A stretch of DNA of 64,000 bases from Flavobacteriaceae bacterium (lineage in GTDB: Bacteria > Bacteroidota > Bacteroidia > Flavobacteriales > Flavobacteriaceae): positions 62,001 to 126,000 of the forward strand of contig JAGYJA010000011.1 in NCBI GenBank assembly GCA_018402385.1, in the 5' to 3' direction. A model generated the notes under the pieces. It was not told the DNA's origin and made no database searches. It saw nothing but the letters and a program-made list of their open reading frames with translations. Each line of letters begins with the position of its first letter. Position 1 is the first letter of the stretch. Below are positions 41,581 through 49,933 of the stretch, in pieces. A program made the translations under genes and the position numbers.

Positions 41581-42957
41581 TTAACGTTGCACTAATATTT
41601 GAAATCGTTCGTGTTGTGTGTTTGCAAATTGAAAGCGGTAACTTTTTCCGGTTCCGGCATAAGTGTGGGCTACAATCTGAAAAGTATGTGTTCCTGCGGG
41701 TAGTAATATGGAACCTTTTCCGGCAAGGTAAAAGAATCCCCCTGCATACGCACCACCTGCTGATCCAGATAAATTTGTAAAATAATCTGAGTCAAAAGCT
41801 ATTTTTTCGGTTGTGCCATTAACTTGTACCCAAGAACTATAGTGTCTGGGAGCCCCATCATTTACTATTTCATAATCATTTGGGTACGGTCTGGCTGAAG
41901 GAGTGTTTGATGAAGCCCTTACACTAAATTGATAATTAACATGAACCACTGAGGCTTGTGTTAATGTTATGGACTGTGTTGAGCCAATGTTTGTATCTAC
42001 AGCTTCACCATTATCGCGTCCCACACTAATACCTCCAAATTGACCTCCAATTGGGTAAAAGTCAATTGATTCTAACTCCATAAAATTTTGAACTAATGAT
42101 GGTCTTAAAATGAGGTCACCATTAGTATTTACATAGACCGGCATAGGATCAGCACTCGTGTAGTTAGTATTGTTTGCAAAGTTTAATTCATCAATCCTCA
42201 AGGTATTGTTGTCTCCTGCAATGTGAAATAATGTCTCAGGGTTATTGGTTTTTACACCCACTCTGTTATCTGTACCATCAGTAAAAAACATGTTTTCATC
42301 GTCTTGGGATTCAATTCGGGTATTGATAGTTTCACTAGAGTTATTTATTAATACCGTGTTTTGGGAGTCTTCAGTAAATCTTATAAATTCTTTATTGTCA
42401 GCACTCAATGCAAGAAGATCTACAGTTGGGGACCACATACCTAAATTTGTATTTGTCTGAAAGGAATAAAACGGTAAATCAATGGAACCTCTTGATAGAC
42501 CTCTCACACTAGTAGAATTTCGGGGAACTCTCAATCGATTTATATTATTAGTTCTAAAATCGACTCTTCTGTTATTTGTGGTTCCTAAAAAATCTGTTCC
42601 TGAATTTACATTGTTATTCCCTGAAATACTCCAGATTCTATCGTTTGAACGGATTCTTGTCCATTGACTTCCATCCCAATAGTAAAAGCCGGGGGTCACA
42701 GCTGAGTCTCCGACTCCTGAATTAGCTGTATTAAAGATTAACAATCCTGTAGTGGCAGCTGGCGTTATTGTTGTATTATCAAGTGTATTTAGAAGTGCAA
42801 TCCTTGGGGTTAATATTCCTTTAGAATCACTTTGAATATCCATTAAAGCACCATTCGAAAAATTTGTTGTACCAATACCCACTTGCGAAAATGAGCTGTA
42901 GGTTAATAATAGTGCAAAAGGTATAAATAAACTTGCAAATTGAGTAAGTTTGTTCAT
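41581..42957 (-). CDS. Secreted tail-fibre-like protein, VGIGTT family, upstream of the giant protease
   Basis: This 458-residue protein has a signal peptide (LFIPFALLLTYSSFSQ) followed by VGIGTTNFSNGALMDIQSDS, then GFYYWDGSQWTRIRSN near residue 92. Its fibre-like middle (TLFHIAGDNNTLRIDELNFA) and C-terminal jelly-roll-like domain (LLPAGTHTFQIVAHTYAGTG; closing SYRFQFANTQHERFQILVQR) match the protein at 29874-31202. No sorting tail is present. It is the first gene of the presumed two-gene unit with the giant protease, and its ATG lies 4 bases from the conserved leader element at 42962-42975. Co-location suggests that it forms part of the same surface structure or is a substrate of the protease; both are inferences. 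Confidence 0.88.
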   Translation of the reverse strand: MNKLTQFASLFIPFALLLTYSSFSQVGIGTTNFSNGALMDIQSDSKGILTPRIALLNTLDNTTITPAATTGLLIFNTANSGVGDSAVTPGFYYWDGSQWTRIRSNDRIWSISGNNNVNSGTDFLGTTNNRRVDFRTNNINRLRVPRNSTSVRGLSRGSIDLPFYSFQTNTNLGMWSPTVDLLALSADNKEFIRFTEDSQNTVLINNSSETINTRIESQDDENMFFTDGTDNRVGVKTNNPETLFHIAGDNNTLRIDELNFANNTNYTSADPMPVYVNTNGDLILRPSLVQNFMELESIDFYPIGGQFGGISVGRDNGEAVDTNIGSTQSITLTQASVVHVNYQFSVRASSNTPSARPYPNDYEIVNDGAPRHYSSWVQVNGTTEKIAFDSDYFTNLSGSAGGAYAGGFFYLAGKGSILLPAGTHTFQIVAHTYAGTGKSYRFQFANTQHERFQILVQR

Positions 42958-42961
42958 TTAG

Positions 42962-42975
42962 TTTGATTTAGGGAC
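42962..42975 (-). promoter_or_regulatory. Conserved leader element before the 41581-42957 gene
   Basis: TTTGATTTAGGGAC is identical to 29717-29730. On the minus strand TACATTTA lies directly before it as a -7-like box. The remaining gap to 43090 shows no further gene; TATATTTTC near 43030 may serve the divergent gene. Confidence 0.5.
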
Positions 42976-43090
42976 GGTAAATGTAATGTGAATGAATTCT
43001 AAAATGCAAATAAATGACGATAAAAAGATTATATTTTCGATAAAACGTATAAAAATGTAGGAAAAATATTATAAAAACATATTATTCAAC

Positions 43091-44011
43091 ATGATAAGTG
43101 TCTCAAATCAACTTATAAACATCTATTTTCAAGAGTATCTCAACTTGAAAGATTTTCCTGAAATTTCCTTAAAAAGAGAAGATCAAATACATCCTTTTGT
43201 TTCAGGTAATAAGTTCCGTAAACTCAAATACAACTTGAAAGCCGTAAAAGATCAAAACAGGCATACTTTACTCACTTTTGGTGGTGCCTTTTCAAATCAT
43301 ATAGCAGCAACAGCTTCGGCAGGCCGGGAATATGGTATCCAAACAATAGGTATTATCAGAGGAGAGGAACTCGAGGATAAAATAGATAAGAATCCCACGC
43401 TCGCTTTCGCGAAAGCGCAAGGTATGCAGTTGCAATTTATTTCAAGGGAAAAATACAAACTCAAAGATACTCCCGATATACTAAAGTATTTCAAAAAATG
43501 TTTTGGAGATTTTTATTTATTACCGGAAGGCGGAACAAATTCTCTTGCAGTGAAAGGATGTGAAGAAATTTTAACTCCTCAGGATACTATTTTTGACTAC
43601 ATCTGTGTGCCTGTTGGTACCGGAGGCACAATGGCTGGGATTGTAAATAGCAGTAAACCCCATCAAAGAATTGTGGGTTTCTCTGCTTTAAAAGGAAATT
43701 TTTTAGAAAAAGAAATTAAAAAATGGACTACGAAAACAAATTGGGAAATCACAGATGCGTTTTGTTTTGGTGGATATGCCAAAGTCAATGAGGAGCTTGT
43801 TGATTTTATAAATGAGTTCAAAACAAAAACCAATATTGCACTTGACCCCATATACACCGGAAAGATGTTATATGGTATTTTTGAGCTGGCAAAGTCGGGT
43901 TTTTTTCCAAAAAATTCTCGTATTTTAGCCATTCATACCGGAGGTCTTCAAGGAATTCAGGGTATGAATTTACAATTGAAAAAGAAAAATTTACCACTTA
44001 TAGAAATTTAA
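43091..44011 (+). CDS. PLP-dependent ACC deaminase / D-cysteine desulfhydrase family enzyme
   Basis: This 306-residue enzyme belongs to the tryptophan-synthase-beta-like PLP fold. Motifs are LKREDQIHPFVSGNKFRKLK (the Lys of GNKFRK is the PLP Schiff base), FGGAFSNHIAATASAGREYG, LPEGGTNSLAVKGCEEI and the phosphate-binding glycine loop PVGTGGTMAGI. The family deaminates 1-aminocyclopropane-1-carboxylate or removes sulfide and ammonia from D-cysteine; the sequence alone does not decide, and in flavobacteria D-cysteine or related amino acids are more likely. It starts a three-gene operon: the next gene begins one base after its stop. A 16-base perfect palindrome lies inside the coding sequence and encodes the AFAKA stretch. 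Confidence 0.9.
   Translation: MISVSNQLINIYFQEYLNLKDFPEISLKREDQIHPFVSGNKFRKLKYNLKAVKDQNRHTLLTFGGAFSNHIAATASAGREYGIQTIGIIRGEELEDKIDKNPTLAFAKAQGMQLQFISREKYKLKDTPDILKYFKKCFGDFYLLPEGGTNSLAVKGCEEILTPQDTIFDYICVPVGTGGTMAGIVNSSKPHQRIVGFSALKGNFLEKEIKKWTTKTNWEITDAFCFGGYAKVNEELVDFINEFKTKTNIALDPIYTGKMLYGIFELAKSGFFPKNSRILAIHTGGLQGIQGMNLQLKKKNLPLIEI
43402..43417. repeat. 16-base palindrome CGCTTTCGCGAAAGCG inside a gene
   Basis: This is a perfect inverted repeat with no loop, encoding part of LAFAKAQ. It is GC-rich compared with its surroundings. I recall the same palindrome as highly iterated in some flavobacterial genomes; here it occurs once in the window as far as I can see. Confidence 0.6.
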
Positions 44012-44012
44012 T

Positions 44013-44852
44013 ATGCGGCTCACTAGTATTTTTATAGTCTTATTTTCTATGTTTTTAATTAGCAGCTGTGGTTCTAAGAAACGTGTTGCTAAAAAAATCC
44101 CACAAAAGCGTGAAATTATCAAACCTCCAGCAATAGAAACTCCTGTGGTTGTTGTTGATAAAGAAGATAATCTATCATCCACTGAAGTTGTCACTCCAGC
44201 CCCAAATGCTTCTTATACTGAAGTTGTTTCTGTTTATATAAATAACTTCAAACACATCGCCCAGGAAGAAATGTTACTTTATGGAATTCCTGCGAGCATA
44301 AAAATGGCTCAGGGAATACTGGAATCTGGAGCAGGTAGAGGTAATTTGACGATGCGATCTAACAATCATTTTGGAATAAAATGTCATACCGGCTGGACTG
44401 GTGAAAGTGTGCGACACGATGATGATGCGATTCAGGAGTGTTTTAGAAAATATAACGACCCAAAATATTCATTTAGAGACCATTCTCTTTTTCTTACTTC
44501 GAGGCCTCGTTACAGCGACTTGTTTCAACTTAAGAAAGATGATTATAAAGCCTGGGCCAAAGGTCTTCGAAAAGCCGGCTATGCTACAGATCCCAAATAT
44601 CCTGACAAACTCATAAGTATCATTGAACGCTATGAGTTATATAAACTAGATACTGAAGTGATGGGCTCTGAAGCAAACATTGCAAACCCTGATACTTCCA
44701 AAGTAAATACTTACACTGTGAGAGCAGGTGATACATTGTATTCCATAGGAAGACGATTTAATATTCCTGTTGAGACTTTAAAACAATACAATGGTCTTTC
44801 TTCAAACGATATTAGTGTGGGTCAGGTGATTTACTTACATCCAAAAAAATAA
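44013..44852 (+). CDS. Lipoprotein N-acetylglucosaminidase (GH73) with LysM domain
   Basis: This 279-residue protein has a lipoprotein signal peptide (SIFIVLFSMFLISSC at the N-terminus, Cys near residue 19) and a Pro/Val-rich linker. A GH73 glucosaminidase domain lies near residues 68-215, with the catalytic Glu in MAQGILESGAGRGNL, the NHFGIKCHTGWTGES motif, CFRKYNDPKYSFRDHSLFL and the closing YATDPKYPDKLISIIERY. One LysM domain forms the C-terminus (YTVRAGDTLYSIGRRFNIPV). GH73 enzymes cut between N-acetylglucosamine and N-acetylmuramic acid in peptidoglycan, and LysM binds the same polymer. The gene lies one base after the PLP enzyme and six bases before hemL, an order I know from other flavobacteria. 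Confidence 0.93.
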   Translation: MRLTSIFIVLFSMFLISSCGSKKRVAKKIPQKREIIKPPAIETPVVVVDKEDNLSSTEVVTPAPNASYTEVVSVYINNFKHIAQEEMLLYGIPASIKMAQGILESGAGRGNLTMRSNNHFGIKCHTGWTGESVRHDDDAIQECFRKYNDPKYSFRDHSLFLTSRPRYSDLFQLKKDDYKAWAKGLRKAGYATDPKYPDKLISIIERYELYKLDTEVMGSEANIANPDTSKVNTYTVRAGDTLYSIGRRFNIPVETLKQYNGLSSNDISVGQVIYLHPKK

Positions 44853-44858
44853 TTTCAA

Positions 44859-46145
44859 ATGATTTACAAACGAAGTAGTGCTTTATTTTCTGAAGCCGAA
44901 AAAGTAATTCCCGGTGGGGTAAACTCACCTGTAAGAGCTTTCAAAGCGGTGGGAGGCACACCCATTTTTGTCGAAAAAGCCAAGGGTGCCTATTTGTATG
45001 ATGTCGATGGAAACAGACTAATTGACTACATCAATTCCTGGGGCCCCATGATTTTGGGGCATGCTCATGAACTTGTTGTGAATGCGGTTATCGATAAGGC
45101 AAAAAAAGGAACTTCTTTTGGAATGCCCACCAAAATTGAAACAGAAATTGCACAATTGGCAGTCTCAATGGTGCCAAATATTGAAAAAATAAGATTTGTA
45201 AATAGCGGAACTGAGGCTTGTATGAGTGCAGTGCGATTAGCTCGCGGCTACACCGGAAAAGATAAAATAATCAAGTTTGCCGGCTGTTATCATGGTCATA
45301 GCGATTCTTTTTTGATACAAGCGGGTAGTGGTGCTGTGACTTTTGGTTCGCCAAACAGTCCCGGTGTTACCCAAGGAACCGCAAAAGACACCTTGCTTGC
45401 CCAGTTTAATAACTTGGAAAGTGTTGCTCAGCTTTTTGAAGCAAATAAAAATGAGATAGCTTGTATCATTATTGAACCCGTTCCAGGAAATATGGGGTGT
45501 ATTCCTCCAAAAGCTGGATTTCTCGAGGGATTGAGAACCCTTTGTGATGCCCACAATGCACTTTTAGTATTTGACGAAGTAATGACTGGTTTTAGGCTTG
45601 CAAAAGGGGGTGTACAAGAACTTTTAAACATCAAGGCAGATATTGTTTGTTTTGGCAAAGTGATTGGAGGTGGACTCCCGGTTGGCGCATTTGCTGCTCG
45701 TAATGAAATTATGAAACACCTCGCTCCAGAAGGTCCTGTCTATCAAGCAGGAACTTTGAGTGGAAACCCGCTGGCCATGGCCGCAGGCCTTGCAATGCTC
45801 ACTGAACTAAACAACAACCCATCAATTTTTAAGTCTTTAGAAAATAAAACGGCTTATTTACATAAGGGTTTGAGTCAAGTTCTAATTCAAAATAATATTA
45901 CTCATACAATAAACAGGGTGGGTTCAATGATTTCTGTCCATTTTTGTGAAGAAGAAGTAGTGGATTTTGAAACCGCAGCAAGCGGTAACAATGAAAAATT
46001 CAAACAGTTTTTTCATGGGATGCTTCAGGAAGGCATATATATCGCTCCAAGTGCATTTGAAACCTGGTTTTTATGTGATGCTCTTTCTTATGACGATCTA
46101 GACCAGACGATTGCCTCTTGTGACAAGGTTGTGAAAAAATGGTAA
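44859..46145 (+). CDS. hemL: Glutamate-1-semialdehyde 2,1-aminomutase
   Basis: HemL moves the amino group of glutamate-1-semialdehyde to give 5-aminolevulinate in the C5 route of tetrapyrrole synthesis; it uses PMP/PLP. The 428-residue protein matches the usual length. Motifs are [78 protein letters not shown], the PLP-lysine region [16 protein letters not shown] and [16 protein letters not shown]. It is the last gene of the operon that begins at 43091 and is followed by a bidirectional terminator. No other heme genes are in the window. Confidence 0.97.
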   Translation: MIYKRSSALFSEAEKVIPGGVNSPVRAFKAVGGTPIFVEKAKGAYLYDVDGNRLIDYINSWGPMILGHAHELVVNAVIDKAKKGTSFGMPTKIETEIAQLAVSMVPNIEKIRFVNSGTEACMSAVRLARGYTGKDKIIKFAGCYHGHSDSFLIQAGSGAVTFGSPNSPGVTQGTAKDTLLAQFNNLESVAQLFEANKNEIACIIIEPVPGNMGCIPPKAGFLEGLRTLCDAHNALLVFDEVMTGFRLAKGGVQELLNIKADIVCFGKVIGGGLPVGAFAARNEIMKHLAPEGPVYQAGTLSGNPLAMAAGLAMLTELNNNPSIFKSLENKTAYLHKGLSQVLIQNNITHTINRVGSMISVHFCEEEVVDFETAASGNNEKFKQFFHGMLQEGIYIAPSAFETWFLCDALSYDDLDQTIASCDKVVKKW

Positions 46146-46149
46146 TAAA

Positions 46150-46174
46150 AAAAGCCGGATAACTTCCGGCTTTT
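46150..46174. terminator. Bidirectional intrinsic terminator after hemL
   Basis: AAAAGCCGGA and TCCGGCTTTT form a perfect 10-pair stem with a 5-base loop, followed by ATTTTTTT. It lies 5 bases after the hemL stop and 17 bases before the stop of the convergent gene at 46191. Confidence 0.95.
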
Positions 46175-46190
46175 ATTTTTTTAACACCAC

Positions 46191-46490
46191 TTATTTTTCG
46201 ATGGTTGTTAGATACTTTTTATATTGTTCAGCAGTGAGAATTTCTTTTATATCTTTTTCAAAAGTCGCTTCAATTTCTTGAGTTGATTCTCCAGCTTTTG
46301 CTATTGCAGATTCCTTCTTTACTAAAACTCTCCATAGTGAACGTTGTTGCTCTCCATTTAATTCAAGGTCTTTGCTAAGTTCTGCAACTTTAGCTTTAGC
46401 AACCTCTTCAGGGCGTTGTTGCGCATTTGCATCTTGAACAGTAAATGTGAAGGCACAAGCTATTAACAGTAGGGTTATTAATTTTTTCAT
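46191..46490 (-). CDS. Small secreted helical protein (Spy-like)
   Basis: This is a 99-residue product from the ATG at 46490; a second ATG at 46499 adds three residues, and both are possible. The signal peptide KKLITLLLIACAFTFTVQDANAQ is clear. The mature part is all helical and ends in KDIKEILTAEQYKKYLTTIE. An L-T-A-E-Q-Y-x-K-(Y/W) ending after an L(E/T)L-(N/T)-x-x-Q-Q-x heptad is typical of Spy/CpxP-like and 'periplasmic sensor' small proteins in flavobacteria. It shares this pattern with the neighbour at 46615-46983. A periplasmic chaperone-like role is an inference. The gap 46491-46614 has no identifiable gene. Confidence 0.82.
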   Translation of the reverse strand: MKKLITLLLIACAFTFTVQDANAQQRPEEVAKAKVAELSKDLELNGEQQRSLWRVLVKKESAIAKAGESTQEIEATFEKDIKEILTAEQYKKYLTTIEK

Positions 46491-46614
46491 TGTTTTCATT
46501 TTAAATTTAGATGACCAAAATAGTTATATATCTTAAATAAAACAATAATCAAGCCAAAAATAGATTTGAAATTTTCATTCTATCTTTGGCTTTTTTCACA
46601 ATAGAGGCTAATTG

Positions 46615-46983
46615 CTACTGTTTTCTTTTTTGCATGTAATTAGAACGTTTGTCTCTCTTAGATTTTTCATTATTTTCTATCCATTTGGAATATTGGTCAG
46701 CAGTTAAAATTTCTTTCATTTGAGCTTTATAGTTACTTTTAGCGGTTTGATTATTTGCTCTTAATGCAGTTCTTTTTGCCATTCTTTCCTTGGCTTTAAT
46801 AAGGTGAATTAATCTAACTCTTTCTTGTTGTGCATCTGTAAGATTTAGTTCAGAGGTCATTTTTTTTGTTTTTTTCTCTGCCATTTGTTCGGGGGTCCAA
46901 TCCTTTTTTATTTTTTCTTTTTTGTCCTGTGCATATCCTATAGCTGACACAAGAACAAGGGCTATCATTATTAATTTTTTCAT
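46615..46983 (-). CDS. Small secreted basic helical protein (Spy-like)
   Basis: This 122-residue protein has a signal peptide (LIMIALVLVSAIGYAQ). The mature protein is very basic, with helices carrying DWTPEQMAEKKTKKMTSELN, LTDAQQERVRLIHLIK and MKEILTADQYSKWIENN, and a Lys/Arg-rich tail. The L-N-L-T-x-x-Q-Q and I-L-T-A-D-Q-Y-x-K-W patterns match the next gene, 124 bases downstream in the same direction, so the two are diverged paralogues. The family resembles Spy/CpxP-type periplasmic proteins; a direct function is not known. Confidence 0.82.
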   Translation of the reverse strand: MKKLIMIALVLVSAIGYAQDKKEKIKKDWTPEQMAEKKTKKMTSELNLTDAQQERVRLIHLIKAKERMAKRTALRANNQTAKSNYKAQMKEILTADQYSKWIENNEKSKRDKRSNYMQKRKQ

Positions 46984-47085
46984 AATTATTGAATTTAAGG
47001 TTTATTTATATACTTAGGACTTCAGATTTACCTTGTGGTTTAATTTATTATCTAAACTTTAAGTATTGTTTAACCTTTTATAATG

Positions 47086-47118
47086 TAAAAAGGAGCTCCA
47101 TTTAGAAACTCCTTTTTA
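47086..47118 (-). terminator. Terminator after lysS
   Basis: TAAAAAGGAG and CTCCTTTTTA form a 10-pair stem around a 13-base loop, 24 bases beyond the lysS stop on the minus strand, flanked by A/T runs that work in that direction. Confidence 0.8.
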
Positions 47119-47141
47119 TATTTATATTATGTCTGGTTGTA

Positions 47142-48827
47142 TTATTTTAACTCGACAAATAACCCATCATCTGACTTTTCTACCCTGGCGACTTTTTTTG
47201 AAGTGAGTCCTTTAATGGCTATATCCCATTTTTTGTTGGAAAGTTCAGCCTGATTTTTTAAATTATCCAGAGGCATTTTTTTGTTTGGCTTTAAAATATC
47301 CAAAACTATTTTTTCTTCTTCTGTTAGTTCTATTTTTCGCTCGGGTTTCATTTGTGGGAAAAACAATACTTCCTGAATCGAGGGGTTATTTGTTAAAAAC
47401 ATGATCAATCTGTCCATTCCAATTCCGAGTCCGGAAGTTGGTGGCATTCCATATTCCAGTGCTCTTACAAAATCGCGATCGATGAACATAGCCTCGTCGT
47501 CACCCTTTTCGCTTAAGCGCACTTGTTCTTCAAAACGTTGAAGCTGGTCAATGGGGTCATTGAGCTCTGTGTAAGCATTGGCAATTTCTTTACCGCAAAC
47601 CATCAATTCAAAACGTTCTGTAAGTTCTGGATTGTCGCGATGCTCTTTACACAGCGGGCTCATTTCTTTTGGATAATCAGTTATAAAAGTGGGTTGAATA
47701 AAATTCCCTTCACATTTTTCGCCAAAAATTTCATCGATCAATTTTCCTTTACCCATTGTTTCATTTACTTCGATGCCCATTTCACGGGCTGCCTCTCGAA
47801 GCTCTGCTTCATTTTTTCCTGAGATATCAAATCCTGTGAATTGTTTGATAGCATCAGTCATTGTGATGCGTGGGTATGGAGCTTTAAAATCAATTTGGTG
47901 TTCTTTGAAAGTTGCTTTTGAGGTTGCGTTAACGGCAATGGCACAAAATTCAAGAAGTTGCTCTGTAAATTCCATCATCCAGTTGTAATCTTTGTAGGCC
48001 ACATAAATTTCCATGGCAGTAAACTCAGGATTGTGAGTGCGGTCCATACCTTCATTTCTGAAGTTTTTAGAAAATTCATAGACACCGTCAAAACCACCAA
48101 CAATCAGTCGTTTTAGATACAATTCATTTGCAATTCTTAAATACAACGGAATGTCAAGTGCATTGTGATGGGTGATAAAGGGTTTTGCTGCAGCACCACC
48201 GGGTATGGGTTGTAAAATGGGTGTTTCTACTTCAAAGTAATTTCTTTCATTGAAGAAAGAGCGCATTGCGTTGAATAATTTAGTGCGCTTGATAAACACT
48301 TCTTTTACTTGCGGGTTTACTACCAAATCAGCATAGCGTTGACGATATCTCATTTCGGGATCATTGAACTCGTCAAAGGTGTTTCCTTCGCTATCTGTTT
48401 TTGGCAAAGGAAGCGGTTTAAGGGACTTACTTAGTAAACTAAAATTTTTCACCATCACTGTTTTCTCACCTACCTGAGTGGTGAATAACTCACCTTCAAT
48501 TCCTATAAAATCACCAATATCGAGCAGTTTTTTATACACTTCATTATAAAGTGTTTTATCTTCTCCCGGACAAATTTCGTCACGGTTAAAATAGATTTGT
48601 ATTCGTCCTTCAGTATCTTGTAATTCAGCAAAAGAGGCTTTGCCTTGAATGCGTCTTGACATCAATCGCCCAGCAATAATTACCTTTTTCCCTTCTTCAA
48701 ATTGTTCTTTAATTTGTTTTGAATTATGGTCAAGCGGAAAAAGAGCCGCCGGGTAAGGGTTAATATTCAAGGCACGTAATTGAGCGAGTTTTTCTCTTCG
48801 CACTTGTTCTTGTTCTGAAAGTTGCAT
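47142..48827 (-). CDS. lysS: Lysyl-tRNA synthetase, class II
   Basis: This 561-residue class II synthetase charges tRNA-Lys. The N-terminal OB-fold anticodon-binding domain is at residues ~50-160 (VIIAGRLMSRRIQGKASFAE). The catalytic domain shows motif 1 around VNPQVKEVFIKRTKLF, motif 2 FRNEGMDRTHNPEFTAMEIY, the lysine-specific ITDYPKEMSPLCKEHRDNPE and motif 3 GLGIGMDRLIMFLTN. A C-terminal extension of about 55 residues after PQMKPERKIE (KIVLDILKPNKKMPLDNLKN) goes beyond the ~500-residue E. coli enzyme and is typical of flavobacterial LysRS. A -7 box TATCTTTG lies 23-30 bases upstream of the ATG, and a terminator follows the gene, so it is a single-gene unit. Confidence 0.97.
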   Translation of the reverse strand: MQLSEQEQVRREKLAQLRALNINPYPAALFPLDHNSKQIKEQFEEGKKVIIAGRLMSRRIQGKASFAELQDTEGRIQIYFNRDEICPGEDKTLYNEVYKKLLDIGDFIGIEGELFTTQVGEKTVMVKNFSLLSKSLKPLPLPKTDSEGNTFDEFNDPEMRYRQRYADLVVNPQVKEVFIKRTKLFNAMRSFFNERNYFEVETPILQPIPGGAAAKPFITHHNALDIPLYLRIANELYLKRLIVGGFDGVYEFSKNFRNEGMDRTHNPEFTAMEIYVAYKDYNWMMEFTEQLLEFCAIAVNATSKATFKEHQIDFKAPYPRITMTDAIKQFTGFDISGKNEAELREAAREMGIEVNETMGKGKLIDEIFGEKCEGNFIQPTFITDYPKEMSPLCKEHRDNPELTERFELMVCGKEIANAYTELNDPIDQLQRFEEQVRLSEKGDDEAMFIDRDFVRALEYGMPPTSGLGIGMDRLIMFLTNNPSIQEVLFFPQMKPERKIELTEEEKIVLDILKPNKKMPLDNLKNQAELSNKKWDIAIKGLTSKKVARVEKSDDGLFVELK

Positions 48828-48849
48828 ATTTTACTGAGTTTTGAAGGCG

Positions 48850-48857
48850 CAAAGATA
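48850..48857 (-). promoter_or_regulatory. Candidate -7 box for lysS
   Basis: CAAAGATA on the plus strand reads TATCTTTG on the minus strand, an exact TAnnTTTG, 23 bases before the lysS ATG. No clear -33 TTG. Confidence 0.6.
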
Positions 48858-48922
48858 CGTTTTTGTTAAAAATATTTGTAAAAATTGATGAACTATGTAT
48901 TCTAAAAATCAGATATAAACCC

Positions 48923-48930
48923 TATTTTTG
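48923..48930 (+). promoter_or_regulatory. Candidate -7 box for the yqaE-type gene
   Basis: TATTTTTG is an exact TAnnTTTG, 38 bases before the ATG at 48969. A -33 element at normal spacing was not found. Confidence 0.5.
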
Positions 48931-48968
48931 AATTAGCCGACAAAGTTTTAAAAGTTTATAATTTAAAT

Positions 48969-49127
48969 ATGAGCATTTGGAGAGTTATTCTTGCGATTAT
49001 TTTTCCACCACTTTCAGTGATTGATAAGGGCTGTGGCTCCATTGTAATTGTTTTAATTTTAACCCTTCTTGGTTGGATTCCCGGTGTCATTGCAGCTTTA
49101 ATCATTTTAAACAATCCTAAAAATTAA
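48969..49127 (+). CDS. YqaE/Pmp3-family small membrane proteolipid
   Basis: This short 52-residue protein is made of two membrane helices: SIWRVILAIIFPPLSVID near the N-terminus and GSIVIVLILTLLGWIPGVIA, ending IILNNPKN. The I-F-P-P-L-x-V signature between the first helix and the loop, and the L-G-W-I-P-G motif in the second, are those of the UPF0057 / YqaE / Pmp3 family of stress-induced proteolipids that affect membrane potential and ion homeostasis. The loop Cys and Lys (DKGCGS) are also usual. The gene lies 4 bases before the lipoprotein gene at 49132, suggesting an operon. Confidence 0.9.
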   Translation: MSIWRVILAIIFPPLSVIDKGCGSIVIVLILTLLGWIPGVIAALIILNNPKN

Positions 49128-49131
49128 TACT

Positions 49132-49878
49132 ATGAGAATTTTATTTCTTATTTCTATGTCATTGTGCTTGCTCCTTTTTTCTTCTTGTGAGTTTACTGAA
49201 ACCCTCGTGTTAAATGCCGATGGAAGTGGAGAAATGAAAGTACAAATGGACGCCTCTGCTATGATAGCAATGATGTCTTCAATGGGGACTGAAGAAGAAA
49301 GTACACCTATAAATGACAAAATAGACACCACTTTTTATTTTAAGGATATACTTGCGAATAAAAAAGATAGTATTGCTACATTACCAATTGAGCAACAAGA
49401 GCGACTCAAAAAATTAGAGGCATATGGAGTTCATGTTGAAATGGATACTGAGGCAGAAAAAATGGTTTATGATATTTTTATAAATTTCAAATCAATTGAT
49501 GAGGCAAACAATCTTTTTGATGCATTTAATCAAATAAACAATACGGGTGTCAATACCGCCTCAGAATCTGAGAAATCTCCAACTCAGGAGAGTGTAAAAG
49601 TAAAATATTCCTTTGAGAAAAATATCTTTAAACGGGATGCTTATATAGCTGACGCTGAATTACACAAAACAGAAATGGATAGTTTAAAGAGTATGGAAAT
49701 GATGTTGGGTGGCACTTTGTATAAATTGAATTATACATTTCCTACAAAAATTAAATCAACCTCTCAAGAGGATGCTACTTTTAGTGGTGATAGAAAAACT
49801 CTTTATTATCAAGTTGAGTATGTAGAATATTTGAAAAATCCGGACCTAATGGATCTTGAGGTAGTGCTTGAAAAATAG
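49132..49878 (+). CDS. Lipoprotein of unknown function
   Basis: This 248-residue protein has a lipoprotein signal peptide (ILFLISMSLCLLLFSSC, Cys near residue 19). The mature part begins EFTETLVLNADGSGEMKVQM, a beta hairpin followed by methionine-rich helix SAMIAMMSSMG. A long alpha/beta domain follows (FYFKDILANKKDSI; VHVEMDTEAEKMVYDIFINF; LYYQVEYVEYLKNPDLMDLE). The E-T-(L/I)-x-(L/F)-x-x-D-G-S-G-x-(M/Y) start is common to many Bacteroidota lipoproteins of unknown role. Cotranscription with the YqaE-type gene (4-base gap) suggests an envelope-stress function, but this is only contextual. Confidence 0.82.
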   Translation: MRILFLISMSLCLLLFSSCEFTETLVLNADGSGEMKVQMDASAMIAMMSSMGTEEESTPINDKIDTTFYFKDILANKKDSIATLPIEQQERLKKLEAYGVHVEMDTEAEKMVYDIFINFKSIDEANNLFDAFNQINNTGVNTASESEKSPTQESVKVKYSFEKNIFKRDAYIADAELHKTEMDSLKSMEMMLGGTLYKLNYTFPTKIKSTSQEDATFSGDRKTLYYQVEYVEYLKNPDLMDLEVVLEK

Positions 49879-49933
49879 CATACCTAAAAAAATCTAATTA
49901 TAGTAGTTAATTGTGTTATTTTTGAAATTGTTT

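Noticed and set aside
25833..42957. Prophage with tail fibres
   Set aside because: S74 and fibre-like domains are present, but there is no integrase, capsid, terminase, portal or lysis gene, and each protein has a Sec signal peptide.
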